Origin: an uncultured Hungatella sp.
GTDB lineage: Bacteria; Bacillota; Clostridia; Lachnospirales; Lachnospiraceae
Assembly (NCBI GenBank): GCA_910585435.1
Contig: CAJUEJ010000018.1
Coordinates: 14,059-78,058 of the forward strand
DNA: 64,000 nt
Direction: 5' to 3'
Shown here piece by piece: positions 1 through 8,840 of the stretch. The position numbers and the translations under genes were made by a program. The notes under the pieces were generated by a model. That model did not search any database. It worked only from the letters and a program-made list of their open reading frames with translations, and had not been told where the DNA came from. Each line of letters starts with the position of its first letter. The first letter of the stretch is position 1.

Positions 1-2
1 CA

Positions 3-266
3 TTAATTCTTTGCATTCGTTACCACGTATTCCGAAATACCAGGCAGTGTGCGGATATCCTCGTCTCCATAGATCTGCAGGGTCATCACCTTGCCCATGC
101 CGAATCCCATGACTCCCAGAATGGATTTTGCATCTACCACACGGCTTCCACAGTACAAATCCGCATGAAACGGATACTTTTCAATCTTATTTACAAAATT
201 TACAATATCATGCTGATTCTTAAGCAGAATCTCCTGCCGGTTTCCTTTGTCTTCATTGTTATACAT
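3..266 (-). CDS. HPr-like protein lacking the canonical phosphorylation site
   Basis: This 87-residue protein resembles HPr, the small phosphocarrier of the sugar phosphotransferase system. The match is clearest at residues 47-56 (KSILGVMGFG), which corresponds to the HPr KSIMGVMSLG segment, including the position of regulatory Ser46. The His-Ala-Arg-Pro active-site loop is not present: the equivalent region reads QHDIVNF, with a His displaced by about one position and no Arg-Pro. It is therefore unlikely to be a normal PTS carrier; a regulatory or degenerate role is possible. It lies 29 bp downstream of the rluA-type gene on the same strand, probably co-transcribed. Confidence 0.7.
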   Translation of the reverse strand: MYNNEDKGNRQEILLKNQHDIVNFVNKIEKYPFHADLYCGSRVVDAKSILGVMGFGMGKVMTLQIYGDEDIRTLPGISEYVVTNAKN

Positions 267-295
267 ATTCCTGTCTCCTTTCTTTATGTCTAATT

Positions 296-1030
296 CTATT
301 CTTTCCGAAAACAGGAACCTTTAATCAAAAACCTCTCAAATATCTCCCCCTCCGGCTCCATCTGAAACTCCATCTTCTTTTTTGTCCCGGGATGCACAAA
401 CCCAAGCCCGCAGGCCGACAGGGCGACAGGCGTCTGCCTGCCCGGCCGGCGGCCGGCATGGGCAAACGCCGGATTATACCTGCTGTCCCCCCACAGAGGA
501 TACCCATGTCCTGCAAACTGCACCCGGATCTGGTGATGGCGCCCGGTCAGAAGATGCACCTTTACAAGCGTAAGCTCCCCGCCCTCTGCCAAGCTGTTTT
601 CCACAATAGTCTCCACCGCCTCATACCGAAGTTCGGCACGCTTCGCCCCGTTTATCCCCTTTTCCACAATCTTCGACACATTGCTCTCTTTCTCTTTCAA
701 CAAATAATCCACAAAGTTATCCACATTATCCACAGGTCTCCCGCAAACGACGGCCATATACATTTTCCGCATCTCCCCACTCTGAACCTGTCTGCTGAGG
801 GCTGCGGCAGCCTGTTTCGTCTTTCCGTAAACCATGATTCCCCCAACCGGCTTGTCCAGCCTGTGGATAACTCCCACATAAGGTTCACACCCTGCTGTTG
901 ATAACCTGCCTATATGCTTCCGTATCTCGCTGACCAGATCCGGTGCAAAGGAATGGGTGGACTGGGCCTCCATTCCCACAGGTTTTTTCACAACAATAAT
1001 ATCTTTGTCCTCATAAAATACGGTAAGCAT
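296..1030 (-). CDS. RluA-family RNA pseudouridine synthase
   Basis: This is a 244-residue pseudouridine synthase that isomerises specific uridines in rRNA or tRNA. The family motif HRLDKPVGG is at residues 56-64, with catalytic Asp59. The second conserved block LLTGRHHQIRVQF and a typical C-terminal ALSACGLGFVHP segment are present. No N-terminal S4 domain is visible, so this is the short single-domain form. The ATG follows AGGAGA at good spacing. The exact target uridine cannot be read from sequence. The HPr-like gene follows in the same direction. Confidence 0.9.
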   Translation of the reverse strand: MLTVFYEDKDIIVVKKPVGMEAQSTHSFAPDLVSEIRKHIGRLSTAGCEPYVGVIHRLDKPVGGIMVYGKTKQAAAALSRQVQSGEMRKMYMAVVCGRPVDNVDNFVDYLLKEKESNVSKIVEKGINGAKRAELRYEAVETIVENSLAEGGELTLVKVHLLTGRHHQIRVQFAGHGYPLWGDSRYNPAFAHAGRRPGRQTPVALSACGLGFVHPGTKKKMEFQMEPEGEIFERFLIKGSCFRKE

Positions 1031-1061
1031 GCATATTCTCCTGATATATTTTATTTTTTCC

Positions 1062-1090
1062 TTGCATTTTTCTCGCGCCGGGTGTATAGT
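1062..1090 (+). promoter_or_regulatory. Sigma-A promoter of the hemolysin III gene
   Basis: The -35 is TTGCAT at 1062-1067 and the -10 is TATAGT at 1085-1090, with a 17-bp spacer, ahead of the gene starting at 1165. The leader contains a near-palindrome (GTAGTTTTTAAAACTAC, about 1109-1125), which could be an operator or a stem. Confidence 0.6.
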
Positions 1091-1164
1091 ATATAAAAAG
1101 ATGATACGTAGTTTTTAAAACTACATGTTACGATATCAAATTCCGCTTTAAGGAGGATAACCAT

Positions 1165-1824
1165 ATGACCAGACTTCACATCAAAGATCCCGGCAGCGCC
1201 ATCACCCATTTCATCGCCATGGTTCTGTCTGTCCTGGCAGCCACGCCGCTGCTTTTCAAAGCCTACCGGGATACCGGGAATTTTTCCCTCACCTGGCTGT
1301 CTCTGGCGATTTTCATCATCAGCATGATTCTGCTGTACGCAGCCAGCACCATTTACCACACCCTGGATATCTCACCTAAGGTCAACAAGCTTCTGCGCAA
1401 AATCGACCACATGATGATATTTATCCTTATTGCAGGGACTTATACCCCCGTATGCATGGTAGTCCTGGGAGACCGCACCGGCTGGATGCTTCTTGCACTG
1501 GTCTGGTCCATTGCCATCATGGGAATCACCATCAAGGCCTGCTGGATCACCTGCCCCAAATGGTTCTCTTCCCTTCTGTACATCGCCATGGGCTGGGTAT
1601 GTGTCCTGGCATTTACCAAAATCGTCCGCGCCCTGCCGTCAACCGCTTTCGGATGGCTTCTGGCAGGAGGGATCATCTACACCGTGGGAGGAGTCATCTA
1701 CGCGCTGAAGCTGCCCATCTTCAACTCCAGGCACCAGAATTTCGGTTCCCATGAGATTTTCCATCTGTTTGTCATGGGAGGGAGCCTGTGCCACTATATT
1801 ATGATGTATCAGTTTGTCGCATAG
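1165..1824 (+). CDS. Hemolysin III / PAQR-family membrane protein
   Basis: This 219-residue integral membrane protein has about seven hydrophobic segments. It carries the family's conserved polar residues: STIYHT (His65), DHMMIF (Asp81-His82), and a C-terminal HEIFH...CHY cluster (His196, His200, His210). In PAQR relatives these residues form an intramembrane metal site. Bacterial members are called hemolysin III (YqfA/TrhA type) and are linked to membrane lipid homeostasis rather than proven toxicity. A strong GGAGG lies 7-8 nt before the ATG. It is transcribed alone and ends at a bidirectional hairpin shared with the convergent YesL gene. Confidence 0.9.
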   Translation: MTRLHIKDPGSAITHFIAMVLSVLAATPLLFKAYRDTGNFSLTWLSLAIFIISMILLYAASTIYHTLDISPKVNKLLRKIDHMMIFILIAGTYTPVCMVVLGDRTGWMLLALVWSIAIMGITIKACWITCPKWFSSLLYIAMGWVCVLAFTKIVRALPSTAFGWLLAGGIIYTVGGVIYALKLPIFNSRHQNFGSHEIFHLFVMGGSLCHYIMMYQFVA

Positions 1825-1831
1825 TCAGGAA

Positions 1832-1880
1832 AACAGGCAGCGGCCCTGAAACCGGAATGGTTCAAGGGCCGCTGCCTGTT
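1832..1880. terminator. Bidirectional terminator between hlyIII and yesL-type genes
   Basis: A GC-rich hairpin of about 19 bp pairs 1832-1850 (AACAGGCAGCGGCCCTGAA) with 1861-1880, with one bulged base. It lies between two convergent genes. It reaches the stop codon of the minus-strand gene, so the two transcription units probably share it. Confidence 0.75.
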
Positions 1881-2680
1881 TATCCTTCTGCAGGAGGCTG
1901 GTTTTCTTCCTTCTCCTCCCCGCGGTTATTGATAAGCTCATCTCTGTCCTTCTTAGAAGAACTGCTGGTACTCCACACGGAATTCTCAGTTCCGATCTGT
2001 CCGAAGCTTCCCGTATCCTCATCCTCAAACAGGGGTCTCAGCTCTCCGTTGTCTTCCCTCTCATCCTTGGGTATATATTTTTTAAACACCGCTTCCAGAA
2101 AATAGGAATTTATAAATGCAATCAATGCAAATCCGAAAAGCATCAGCTGAGGAATCAGGGTCAATGTCAGGAAAATCAAACCCACATCGATGGCCACCAT
2201 ACCTATGGTATGGAAAATATGGCGGATAGACATAAAAAACGCATTGAAAATCGTCTTCTTCACCGTATTGTAGAAACGGCTCTGCAGCGGAAACACATAG
2301 GTAATCATAGCCGTCCAGATAACCAGCATAGCCAGAAATATGGTAACCAGGGCTGTCCGCCACATAGAGGGGGTGGTAAATACTGTGGCCATAAAATACA
2401 GATCAAATCCCAGAATCAGGCCGGTTACAAGAAAAATCATCCAGATGCCTGTAGCCTGCTTAAAATTCTCCTTAAAGGATTTAAAAAAAGACCGGATGGT
2501 ATACCCATCGTCGTCGCGGACCAGCCGCAGGGTCACATAGTACAAGGCTGTGGTGGAAGCTCCCACGGTTATGATGGGAATACAGCAGATAAACCACAGG
2601 ATATGTACAATAAGCAGATCCCAGAATTTACCGATAAAACGCCATATAGGGTTGTCGTAATTAAATAAGCCTGACAGCAT
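1880..2680 (-). CDS. YesL family protein (DUF624)
   Basis: This 266-residue protein has about five hydrophobic segments. Its N-terminal signature is that of DUF624/YesL: NPIWRFIGKFWDLL followed by CCIPIITVGASTTALYYV. The C-terminal 50 residues are acidic and hydrophilic. YesL relatives usually sit near LplABC-type sugar transporters in Bacillota and their role is not established; here the sugar locus starts 1.6 kb away, on the same strand. Its promoter (2723-2751) diverges from that of the gene at 2857. Confidence 0.85.
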   Translation of the reverse strand: MLSGLFNYDNPIWRFIGKFWDLLIVHILWFICCIPIITVGASTTALYYVTLRLVRDDDGYTIRSFFKSFKENFKQATGIWMIFLVTGLILGFDLYFMATVFTTPSMWRTALVTIFLAMLVIWTAMITYVFPLQSRFYNTVKKTIFNAFFMSIRHIFHTIGMVAIDVGLIFLTLTLIPQLMLFGFALIAFINSYFLEAVFKKYIPKDEREDNGELRPLFEDEDTGSFGQIGTENSVWSTSSSSKKDRDELINNRGEEKEENQPPAEG

Positions 2681-2722
2681 AGAAAAACCTCTTTTCTTAA
2701 GTCTACTTTTTCATATCTGTTT

Positions 2723-2751
2723 ATTATATCGGAAAAGAAGAAAAAAATCAA
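2723..2751 (-). promoter_or_regulatory. Sigma-A promoter for the YesL-family gene
   Basis: Read on the minus strand, TTGATT (2746-2751) and TATAAT (2723-2728) are separated by 17 bp, about 45 bp upstream of the YesL start codon. It is back to back with the plus-strand promoter at 2793. Confidence 0.7.
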
Positions 2752-2792
2752 TTTATCCTGCACATTTCATAGAAAATTAATAATATAAAAAA

Positions 2793-2821
2793 TTGAAAAC
2801 TGTCTCATATTGTGATAGAAT
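2793..2821 (+). promoter_or_regulatory. Sigma-A promoter for the gene at 2857
   Basis: TTGAAA (2793-2798) and TAGAAT (2816-2821) are 17 bp apart, 35 bp before the ATG at 2857. A GGAGAG ribosome site follows. Confidence 0.7.
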
Positions 2822-2856
2822 GCGGTTATTAACTCACAGAAGAATGGAGAGATTAC

Positions 2857-3537
2857 ATGTCTTTAAAGGAAGAAATCAAGAACGAAGCCGCCGTAGAACG
2901 GGAAAAACTGAAACATATGTCTTTTCAGGATAAGCTCTGGTATATCTGGGAGTATTATAAGTTTCATATCGCTGTGGTCATCGGCATTATCTTTATCCTC
3001 TGCATCATCGGAACTTCCATTTACAACAGCACCATAGAAAATTCCCTTTACTGCATTATCATCAATAACCAGTCAAACAGTGAGATGAATTACGAAGTCC
3101 TGACCCAGGATTTCCACGATCATATGGGCTTTGGGAAAAAACAGGAGGTTCACGCTGAATCCATCTACATCACTTACGGCGATGTGGTATCTGAGTTCAG
3201 CTACGCTTCCATGGCGAAAATCTCCGCCATGATTGCCAGCAAAGAACTGGATATCCTGATTACCGACAAGGAGAATTTTGACCGCTACTCCACCATGAAC
3301 GGGTATGCAGATTTGGAGCAGGTTCTTCCGGAAGACCTTTTAGCGCTTCTAAAAGACCGTCTCTGTTACGGAACCACGGAAGACGGCCAGACCGCCGCCT
3401 TTGCCGTGGATATCAGCCGGACTGCTTTTACCGAAAACATGGGAATTTCCCTGGAACCGGCATACTGCGGATTTATCTCCAACAGTCAGAACCAAGATAC
3501 AGCCATTGCCCTGCTCCGATACATTTTTGAGCAATAA
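2857..3537 (+). CDS. Membrane-anchored protein of unknown function
   Basis: This 226-residue protein was not recognised as a named family. Residues 1-35 are charged (a cytoplasmic tail with LKHMSFQDKLWYIWEYYKFH). Residues 37-56 form one strong transmembrane helix, and the remaining 170 residues should face outside. The external part contains DILITDKENFDRY and an alternating beta/alpha pattern that loosely recalls a periplasmic-binding-type fold; that is a guess. It is divergent from YesL with its own promoter. Its last 65 bp overlap, tail to tail, the 3' end of the acetyltransferase gene on the other strand. Confidence 0.75.
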   Translation: MSLKEEIKNEAAVEREKLKHMSFQDKLWYIWEYYKFHIAVVIGIIFILCIIGTSIYNSTIENSLYCIIINNQSNSEMNYEVLTQDFHDHMGFGKKQEVHAESIYITYGDVVSEFSYASMAKISAMIASKELDILITDKENFDRYSTMNGYADLEQVLPEDLLALLKDRLCYGTTEDGQTAAFAVDISRTAFTENMGISLEPAYCGFISNSQNQDTAIALLRYIFEQ

Positions 3538-4231
3538 CAGAAAAACCTAAAGCTTCTGCCACGCGGATCGATGCCTTGTTGGAGGCATCGATTTTTGCAT
3601 AGATACACACCGGCGTCCAGGCCTTTTCCTTTGCCAGCTCCACGATTTTCCTTAAGGCCTCTGTGGCATAGCCTCTGCGGCGGTATGGGCGGAATATATG
3701 GTATCCGAGTTCGATGTAAAGCAGGTCGTTCCCATCTGCCTCTGCTGCCTCGTCCTCCCATGGCTCCCTTCCATAGCTTGTCCGGACAATGCCTGCCTTC
3801 CCTGCCAGTCTTCCGGTCTCCTTCTCCACCAATGCCCACAGGCCGTATTCATAGAAACCATACTGGCAGCGGATATACCGGGAAAGACTTTCCTCTGTAT
3901 AGAAGACAGCGTCCTCCTGTGTATCCGTCCCTTCCCTGGGAACCTGCCCTGCATCCTCTGCCTGAAACTCCCGGATTAACAGACGCCTCGTCTCCCCGAT
4001 CCGCCACGGCAGCCCTGCATGCCTTCTCACCACCTGCTCCAGATAGGCTGCATCGATGTCTTTCAGGGATTCTGCCACATAGGAAGCCGGCCACAGATCA
4101 AGCCCCTCCCTGTCCTGCAGCCCAATAACGGCTTTCCCTGCCCTTTTCGCCGCCAGAAGAGCCTCCTTTTCATCCGATATGACAACCGTATAGCCTGTTC
4201 CTTCTATTCTGATTTCTCTTTCCTGTGTCAT
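3473..4231 (-). CDS. GNAT-family N-acetyltransferase with N-terminal extension
   Basis: This is a 252-residue acetyltransferase. The GNAT core is in the second half: RRLLIREFQAED begins beta 1, RPYRRRGYATEALR is the acetyl-CoA binding motif A (R/Q-x-x-G-x-G/A), and ASNKASIRVAEALGF is motif B. Residues 1-95 are an extra domain with GLQDREGLDLWPASY. The longer frame to 4402 was rejected because ATG at 4231 has a perfect ACAGGAGG site. It is the last gene of the glycan locus, 28 bp after the oxidoreductase gene. Its substrate is unknown. Confidence 0.8.
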   Translation of the reverse strand: MTQEREIRIEGTGYTVVISDEKEALLAAKRAGKAVIGLQDREGLDLWPASYVAESLKDIDAAYLEQVVRRHAGLPWRIGETRRLLIREFQAEDAGQVPREGTDTQEDAVFYTEESLSRYIRCQYGFYEYGLWALVEKETGRLAGKAGIVRTSYGREPWEDEAAEADGNDLLYIELGYHIFRPYRRRGYATEALRKIVELAKEKAWTPVCIYAKIDASNKASIRVAEALGFSVIAQKCIGAGQWLYLGSDCWR

Positions 4232-4259
4232 AAACCTCCTGTCCCATGCCATGCACTCT

Positions 4260-5564
4260 TTAAAATGTAACTGCCGGAAATTCCTGCACCTGCAAAGTCT
4301 CCCTTGCCCGGTCAGCCAAAAACACCGCCAGATGTCCGTGAATGGAATCCTCAATACCCGTATAGGATATGGACGGCTGCTCCCCCTGGAGCACATGAAC
4401 AAAATCCTCCACCAGCCGCAGATCTCCTCCCCCGTGAGACCCTGTCAGCCCGCTTTTATCTCCGCCGATCCCCAAGTCAATCCTCTTTTCGCTCCATCCC
4501 CGTTCCGCCTGGTGATCAATTTTCCGCAGATCATAAAAAGAATCGTCAAAGATACCTTTTATCTCACCCTTTGTGCCAACAATATGCAGATTCCGCTCCG
4601 CCTTGGCTGCGCCGCCCACCATATGCAAAGTGGCTGTCGCCCCGTCTGCAAAGCTTAACATCACCGACTGATGATCCACATTTTCATGTCCGCAGTTCCA
4701 CGCACACAGGCCGTAAGGATTGTCTGTGGAAAGAGATTTTATTTTCTCCTCTATGGAAGGCTCTCCCAGATGGGCCAGGCTGTCCCACACATAGAACCCC
4801 CAGCGGTCAGGATGATCGATGCAAAGCTTCCTGGCAGAATAGTCACATTCCCTCTCCACAGGGCAGTCTGTCAGGCAGCGGCTTCCTGCCCCCTTAGGCC
4901 TTTTGTCCGATGTAAAACGAAAATCACTGCCAAAGCTTGCCACATACCGGGGCGCAATCCCGCTTTTCAGCCAGATCAGGATGTCCAGATCATGACAGCA
5001 CTTGGCTAAAAGCATGGTGGCGCCGCACTTTTTACAATTATTCCATTTTCCCCGCACATAAGCGGCTGAAAGATGGTGGTAGCTGACGTGTTCCGTAGCA
5101 TATATGTTGATGATGTCGCCGATTTCTCCTGCTGTCACCGCCTCCTTAACTGCCCTGTAGAAAGGCGCATACCGCAGCACATGGCAGATCATCACCCTGC
5201 GGCCTGTTTCCTTTGCCGCTTTGTACAGCCTCCACATCTCTTCCTCATTGGTGGCAAAAGGCTTCTCCAGCAGCATATCATAGCCTTTTTGCAGAAGTGG
5301 GACAGCCGTCTCCACATGCTGGTTATCCATGGTTCCATTGATAACCGCATCCGCCAGCTTCGGCTCCTTCGCCAGTTCCATTGCGCTCTCAAAACAGCGC
5401 TCCTCTGGGATGTCAAACATCTTGGCCGCCTTTGACCGGCGCAGAGGATCCGGGTCTGCCACCCCCACAATCTGGAATTCCTCCGGATGACGTAAGGCAT
5501 ATTGGCCGTACAGCAAAGAACGGTGCCCTGCCCCCACAATCATTGCAGTTATTTTCTTACTCAT
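4260..5564 (-). CDS. Gfo/Idh/MocA-family oxidoreductase
   Basis: This is a 434-residue NAD(P)-dependent sugar or inositol type dehydrogenase. The N-terminal Rossmann motif is IVGAGHRS (residues 9-16). The conserved EKPFA is at 100-104, with its catalytic-site Lys. The C-terminal beta-sheet domain includes LSFADGATATLHMVGG. A cysteine-rich insert (DCPVERECDYSARKLC) after the catalytic domain resembles that of relatives acting on complex glycans. ATG at 5564 has GGAGAGG 3-4 nt upstream; an in-frame ATG at 5576 is an alternative. In this locus it probably modifies a sugar released from the transported glycan. Confidence 0.85.
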   Translation of the reverse strand: MSKKITAMIVGAGHRSLLYGQYALRHPEEFQIVGVADPDPLRRSKAAKMFDIPEERCFESAMELAKEPKLADAVINGTMDNQHVETAVPLLQKGYDMLLEKPFATNEEEMWRLYKAAKETGRRVMICHVLRYAPFYRAVKEAVTAGEIGDIINIYATEHVSYHHLSAAYVRGKWNNCKKCGATMLLAKCCHDLDILIWLKSGIAPRYVASFGSDFRFTSDKRPKGAGSRCLTDCPVERECDYSARKLCIDHPDRWGFYVWDSLAHLGEPSIEEKIKSLSTDNPYGLCAWNCGHENVDHQSVMLSFADGATATLHMVGGAAKAERNLHIVGTKGEIKGIFDDSFYDLRKIDHQAERGWSEKRIDLGIGGDKSGLTGSHGGGDLRLVEDFVHVLQGEQPSISYTGIEDSIHGHLAVFLADRARETLQVQEFPAVTF

Positions 5565-5584
5565 ATTCCTCTCCATTCTCCCTT

Positions 5585-7285
5585 CTATATCTCAATCCGG
5601 ACAAAAGCCCTTCCCGTCTCATCCGGTTCCACCACAAACTCTCTGGCGCAAAATCCCCCTGTGAGGAAAAATATATTCTCCGTTTCTCCCAAAAACGGTT
5701 CCCCCAAAACCTTCGCCCTGTCGGCGATCACCGGAACCACCAGCCGGGTTCCCTTCACAGCACCTGAAATCTGCGCCTCTATCTGTATGCTGCCTTCCTC
5801 AATGGTATAGATTATCTCACCGAAAACAGGATTTTGAAGCTCCTGCTGCTCCAGGGAAACCAGCCTTGCACAGGAGGCTATCCGTATCCTCCCCTCCTGC
5901 TGCTCTGCCTCTATCTTCGCCCCGGTATCATAGCAGAAAGAATACCGCTTTCCCCCTTCCATCTTCTCCAGACGAGGGGTCAGAGGCCGGTGGCTGCCTT
6001 TTTTCAAAGTAAGCTGCATGTTAAAAGGCTCCAGCATACGGTAATCCACCACGGAAGACAGAAGCAGGGCTCCCACATCCTCATGCCACAGAAGAGTCAT
6101 GGTTCCCCCTGATGCATGGCCTCTGTCAACCCAGAAGTCATAGCCGGTCACAGTAGCCCTCCATTTCCCCAGGCGCACCTTGTACGTATCAATCTCAGGA
6201 AAATAAAAGATTTTCTGCTCCGGCCGGTCACAGGGAAGGGAAGCTGGGACCGTATCGCTTTCAATACCTGCATCCAAAGCAGCCGCCAATCCGTTCCCAT
6301 GGCTTATGGTATGGTGGATGCATGGCAACTCCCCATGCCTTCTGTAATCCGGGCCTCCATACAAAAGCCCGTCAAAAGTACAGCGCTCCATCAGTTTTGT
6401 ATTGCGGTATGCCGCCTGGGCAAACGCCGGATCCCTGTGGGCAAGAAGCCCATAAGCCGCCTGGCATCCGTCAGAGGTACGGCTGCCCCAGTAAGTCCAC
6501 TTGGCAGCCCGTGTCCCGAAGCTGTTATCCCATGCCCCGTCAGGAAGCATAAATTCCAGCTGCTTTCTGAGAATATCTGCCAGCTTATCCAGTGCCTGCC
6601 CGTCCCCCACGGCAAGGGCGTACCGAATCAGCATCCCCACAGACTCTTCCACATTATACCCTATATCCACAGGCCGGCACCCCCGGGCCGTTATATGATT
6701 ATGAGGAAGCCCTTCCCCATACAGCAGGCCGTTTTCCGTAACATGCCGAAACACATAGCCTGCTGCCTTTCTTGCCCGCTCCACCATCTCCCCGTCGCCG
6801 AAATACTGTCCAATAAGGGCCCCTGCCGCTGCCGACGAAGCGATGTAATTGATATTATTCACAAAATCCGGGCCGATGGTCCGGGAAACCCACTGCCCCA
6901 TAACTCTCATTCTCTCCTCAAAACGCCTGCGCTCCTCCCCGGTCAGAAGATGACCGTGATGCACCAGTGCCTCATGAAGATTGACAGCGGCAAAGACCGT
7001 AATCCCGTTCCACTGGCTGTTTGCGTCGTTGTAGACACTGCCGTCATCACATATCAGGTTCTCATGCCAGGCAAATAATTTGCGGGCCGCCTCAAGATAT
7101 TTCTCCTCCCCTGTCCGGTCAGCCAGACACATAAGAGGATAAACTGCATCCGGGCACCGCCCGTGTATCAGCTTGCAGGAGGGACAATATAGCGCCCCGT
7201 CCCCTGAACCCCCTAACCCCTGAAGCTGAAACCTTAGCATGCCGTCACACCACTTTCTCAAAAGCCTCAGATACAACGATTCCAT
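5585..7285 (-). CDS. Putative alpha/alpha-toroid glycan-processing protein
   Basis: This 566-residue protein has no signal peptide. Its N-terminal 350 residues show helix-pair spacing and motifs usual in (alpha/alpha)-toroid glycan enzymes, for example YPLMCLADRTGEEKYLEAAR (50-69) and FVNNINYIASSAAAGALI. The C-terminal part is beta-rich, as in heparinase or alginate-lyase relatives. CPSC and HGRCPDA near the N-terminus could bind a metal. The exact family was not recognised. The start at 7285 is chosen for GGAGAGG just upstream; a GTG at 7336 is the longer alternative. It lies between the sulfatase and the oxidoreductase genes, suggesting intracellular processing of a sulfated glycan. Confidence 0.7.
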   Translation of the reverse strand: MESLYLRLLRKWCDGMLRFQLQGLGGSGDGALYCPSCKLIHGRCPDAVYPLMCLADRTGEEKYLEAARKLFAWHENLICDDGSVYNDANSQWNGITVFAAVNLHEALVHHGHLLTGEERRRFEERMRVMGQWVSRTIGPDFVNNINYIASSAAAGALIGQYFGDGEMVERARKAAGYVFRHVTENGLLYGEGLPHNHITARGCRPVDIGYNVEESVGMLIRYALAVGDGQALDKLADILRKQLEFMLPDGAWDNSFGTRAAKWTYWGSRTSDGCQAAYGLLAHRDPAFAQAAYRNTKLMERCTFDGLLYGGPDYRRHGELPCIHHTISHGNGLAAALDAGIESDTVPASLPCDRPEQKIFYFPEIDTYKVRLGKWRATVTGYDFWVDRGHASGGTMTLLWHEDVGALLLSSVVDYRMLEPFNMQLTLKKGSHRPLTPRLEKMEGGKRYSFCYDTGAKIEAEQQEGRIRIASCARLVSLEQQELQNPVFGEIIYTIEEGSIQIEAQISGAVKGTRLVVPVIADRAKVLGEPFLGETENIFFLTGGFCAREFVVEPDETGRAFVRIEI

Positions 7286-7346
7286 CTTTCCTCTCCTTCC
7301 CCTTCTCTCTTGCACTTGCTTTTTTGCCAAATGCACCTACTCTCCC

Positions 7347-8750
7347 TCAATGCTCCTCCCCCGTCATAGGCGCCGCAATTCCCCTATGGTTCTGATACCC
7401 CACCGGATGGCTGCGCCACCGGGAATCCGCAGCCCATTTAAGCGTCTCAAAAGAATCCCCTGTCTCCTCCAGATGGCGCTTCAGCAAATCCCGCATCCCC
7501 TCCAGGACAGAGGCGCTCTCCGGCTCCCCGGCCAGGTTGTTCTGTTCCAGAGGATCCATCTCCAAATCAAACAGCTGCTCCCCACCATCCTCAATATACC
7601 TGGTATACTTATACCGCCCCGTCCGGATCATCCTCCCCGGCGAAACCGTATACCCCCATTCCGTGTGCCATTCCCCTGCCACATAATCCCTTCCAGGCAG
7701 TTCGCCTCCCGAAAGCGCCGCCGAGATATCCCTTCCCCGCAGTCCCTCAGGCGCCCCAATCCCGGCCTGGCTGCACAACGTAGGAAAAAGATCCAGCAAA
7801 GAGGCAATTCCTTCCCGTCTCCCTGCCCCTATCCCAGGCCCTTTAAAAATCATAGGAACCCGCATGGTCTCCTCATAAAAATCCACCTGCTTCGTAACTC
7901 TTCCCCTGGCCCCCATGCTGTCGCCATGGTCGGACATCATGACAAACAACGTATTCCCTGCATGAACCCCTCTCTCCTCCAGGGCATCCAGCACCTGGCC
8001 AATCCCCCGGTCCGCCAGAGACAGGAAATGATAGTAGGCCCTCAGATATTCCCTGAAATTATCCGGTGTCCATCCTGCTGTCTGAGACTGCCGTATATTG
8101 GTGCAGCACACATACTGAATGGCCCTGGGCTGCCCGGCAATATCCGGGAAATCAAAATTTTCAGGAAGAGGCGGCAGAGGCTCCCCACTATCCATCCCCC
8201 GGTGTACCCCCTGATTCTCTCCCACCCAGCCGCAGATGTTGTGAGGATTGACAATATCTGCCACCAGAAAGAGAGGCCGTTCATCCTGCCTCTGTCTTAT
8301 CCAGTCACAGGCAGCCCGAAATGTATAGTTGTCACGAAACGTATCCCGATTCTGGGGATAGGCAGGGTTCTCCGGTTCTGACACTATCTCCTTCTCCGGT
8401 TCGCAGTAAAAGCCCCGCAGCGTACCTGCGTCATGGGTCTTGCCGAAATGAACCGTCTCATATCCCGCCGCCGAAAAAACCTCTCCCATGGTGGGGAAAT
8501 CCGGCAGCACCCCCTTCTCTCTACACCTGGCGCTGTTGGAAACCACCCTTGTCTCATGAGGGTACCTTCCTGTCCAGAAGGAAGCCCGGGAAGGCTGGCA
8601 CAGGGGACAGGTGCTGTAACAGCCGTCAATACACATCCCCCCTTCTGCAATCCGGTCTATATTGGGTGTTTTCGCATATGTATTGCCATATGCAGGAAGA
8701 GCTCTCCATGCAGTTTGATCCATTATAAAAACTACGATATTCTTCATCAT
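7347..8750 (-). CDS. Formylglycine-dependent sulfatase
   Basis: This 467-residue sulfatase family protein hydrolyses sulfate esters. The signature CQPSRASFWTG is at residues 51-61; Cys51 is the residue converted to formylglycine, here of the C-x-P-S-R type. Metal-binding residues lie at DQ (11-12) and MSDHGDSMG. There is no signal peptide, so it should be cytoplasmic and act on imported oligosaccharides. In an anaerobe, activation needs a radical-SAM maturase, which is not in this window. ATG 8750 and ATG 8747 are adjacent; GGAGG lies 4 or 7 nt upstream respectively. Confidence 0.9.
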   Translation of the reverse strand: MMKNIVVFIMDQTAWRALPAYGNTYAKTPNIDRIAEGGMCIDGCYSTCPLCQPSRASFWTGRYPHETRVVSNSARCREKGVLPDFPTMGEVFSAAGYETVHFGKTHDAGTLRGFYCEPEKEIVSEPENPAYPQNRDTFRDNYTFRAACDWIRQRQDERPLFLVADIVNPHNICGWVGENQGVHRGMDSGEPLPPLPENFDFPDIAGQPRAIQYVCCTNIRQSQTAGWTPDNFREYLRAYYHFLSLADRGIGQVLDALEERGVHAGNTLFVMMSDHGDSMGARGRVTKQVDFYEETMRVPMIFKGPGIGAGRREGIASLLDLFPTLCSQAGIGAPEGLRGRDISAALSGGELPGRDYVAGEWHTEWGYTVSPGRMIRTGRYKYTRYIEDGGEQLFDLEMDPLEQNNLAGEPESASVLEGMRDLLKRHLEETGDSFETLKWAADSRWRSHPVGYQNHRGIAAPMTGEEH

Positions 8751-8840
8751 CTTACCTCCATTACAGTACATGAGTACTCTGCATGTTTCCAGACACCACA
8801 TGCCCGTTCTCTCGTTTCTTCCTCTCATATATTGGGTACT

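Noticed and set aside
392..901. Plus-strand frame of 169 codons opposite the pseudouridine synthase
   Set aside because: The minus-strand frame has full RluA motifs; this is its shadow.
6116..7078. Plus-strand frame of 320 codons
   Set aside because: It is opposite the toroid-like gene, with no motif or ribosome site.
7239..8381. Long plus-strand frame (380 codons) opposite the sulfatase and toroid genes
   Set aside because: It has no ribosome site, a His/Pro/Arg-rich composition typical of antisense frames in GC-rich genes, and lies opposite clear enzyme genes.
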